Assembly: GCF_003595525.1 (NCBI RefSeq) | Contig: NZ_CP022680.1 | Coordinates: 894,001 to 958,000 of the forward strand | Length of the DNA: 64,000 nt | Source: Streptococcus respiraculi | Lineage (GTDB): Bacteria; Bacillota; Bacilli; Lactobacillales; Streptococcaceae | Direction of reading: 5' to 3' | Shown here: positions 63,307-64,000 of the stretch, in pieces | Numbering within the stretch: position 1 is the stretch's first letter | Layout of the letters: each line of letters begins with the position of its first letter | Translations under genes and position numbers: made by a program | The notes under the pieces: generated by a model | What the model was told of the DNA's origin: nothing | The model's database searches: none | The model's input: only the letters and a program-made list of their open reading frames with translations

Positions 63307-64000
63307 AAGAACACGCAGTAGAACCAATTGCTGCCTTTCAATCTTGGAAGAAAAATATGGTTCGCTATGGACTAGTGTCAGGGTTGGGGAGATTGTTTTC
63401 GGATGATAGCAAACGGAGTTTTCTCTATGACTTGGGAAATTTCCTCTTTCTAGCAGGCAGCAGTAATAAAACTCTTTGGACAACTTATCGAGATACGTAT
63501 GGGTTGAAGCATAAGATTATCATTTCTGAGGAAGCAGATTGGCAGGAGATGTTCCAACAAGAAACCAGCTTGAAGTGTTTTAATCGCTATGCTTTTCAGG
63601 CTCAAGCGGATGTTGATGTCGAGCACCTAGCTCAGCTTATACAAGCTCTTTCTCAACAGGCAGAGATACAGGCGATTGATTCAGAGATGTTTCAGCGTTT
63701 ACAAGATGAGGCTTGGTCTGAGGACTTAAAAGGCGCTTGGCAGACCTTTTCAGATTTTCAAGCTGCAGGTGGGTATGGATTCGTGGTTATATGTCAGGAA
63801 CGTGTCTGTGCAGGGATTTCTACTGGCTTGGTCTATCAGGGAGCGATTGAAATTGAGATTGCAACAGCTCCTAGTCATCGACGGCAAGGATTTGCCCGTA
63901 GTTTAGCGGCGCAGATGATGTTGGAATCGTGTCGGAGAGGGGTATTGCCCTTGTGGGATGCGCATAATGAAGCCTCGAAAAATTTAGCCGAACAACTTGG
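63303..64000 (+). CDS. GNAT family N-acetyltransferase (truncated by window end)
   Basis: ATG 63303 overlaps the hydrolase stop (ATATGA) and the frame stays open to the window edge (232 codons). The N-terminal 150 residues are not recognised. ICQERVCAGIS, YQGAIEIEIATAPSHRRQGFARSLAAQMMLESCRRG is the acetyl-CoA motif A/B of GNAT enzymes, with RRQGFA as the pyrophosphate loop. The acceptor is unknown. Confidence 0.85.
   Translation, partial: MKEHAVEPIAAFQSWKKNMVRYGLVSGLGRLFSDDSKRSFLYDLGNFLFLAGSSNKTLWTTYRDTYGLKHKIIISEEADWQEMFQQETSLKCFNRYAFQAQADVDVEHLAQLIQALSQQAEIQAIDSEMFQRLQDEAWSEDLKGAWQTFSDFQAAGGYGFVVICQERVCAGISTGLVYQGAIEIEIATAPSHRRQGFARSLAAQMMLESCRRGVLPLWDAHNEASKNLAEQL

Noticed and set aside
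1..64000. tRNA, rRNA or prophage regions
   Set aside because: No cloverleaf or rRNA sequence, integrase or phage structural gene was recognised; the only tyrosine recombinase homologue is the degenerate XerD-like protein of the core operon.

Overview
The window is chromosomal DNA of a Streptococcus, most like the S. suis group. The basis is gene content and order: racE-rdgB-cbpB-xerD-like-scpA-scpB-rluB-yidD in one operon, yqgQ next to a rhodanese, rsmD-coaD-sepM, pepC beside nadE-pncB, a SigX (cin) box before a prepilin peptidase, and the SEC10/CAP surface protein. The species is inferred; no rRNA or tRNA gene was found.

Layout. 1-290: the 5' end of an ISL3-type transposase runs off the left edge. 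0.3-6.9 kb: a UPF0371 gene, an MFS exporter with its ArsR-like regulator, lysA, a gene broken by an in-frame amber codon, and yneF. 7.1-7.6 kb: a MITE-like element. 7.6-13.7 kb: a tightly overlapping ten-gene operon for cell wall, nucleotide hygiene, c-di-AMP sensing, chromosome condensation and rRNA modification. 13.7-26.4 kb: a catabolic cassette bracketed by two 90-bp direct repeats. 26.6-33.97 kb: housekeeping genes, a surface protein and a second MITE-like element carrying a 52/53-bp tandem array. 33.97-36.7 kb: an orphan trpB behind a T-box, then murQ. 36.9-53.6 kb: peptidases, NAD salvage, competence prepilin peptidase, radical SAM and methyltransferase genes, an antiporter, a lipoprotein protease, a CorC-like protein, pflA, pepF and ppaC. 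53.8-55.3 kb: an AT-rich accessory pair (secreted DUF2599-like protein plus small membrane protein) and repeat remnants. 55.3-64.0 kb: a lipase-like gene, a Bce-type antimicrobial-peptide sensing and export module with its operator, and an SDR/hydrolase/GNAT operon cut by the right edge.

The most interesting system is the cassette at 13.86-26.24 kb. It holds aspartate ammonia-lyase, a LysR regulator, a PRD-type PTS regulator, a complete lactose/cellobiose-type PTS, a GrdB-like protein without its reductase partners, two M42 peptidase paralogues (one has lost nearly all metal ligands), a glycosylasparaginase-type Ntn hydrolase, an M20 peptidase and an uncharacterised TIM-barrel-like protein. 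I infer a pathway for glycosyl-asparagine or glycopeptide salvage: PTS uptake, peptide trimming, cleavage of the sugar-asparagine amide, then aspartate to fumarate and ammonia. Other points of note are a group of apparently leaderless genes, a Trp-codon leader ORF behind the T-box, paired TTAAAC-N4-GTTTAA operators, and a possible secreted effector/immunity pair with a 7-mer repeat in its promoter region.
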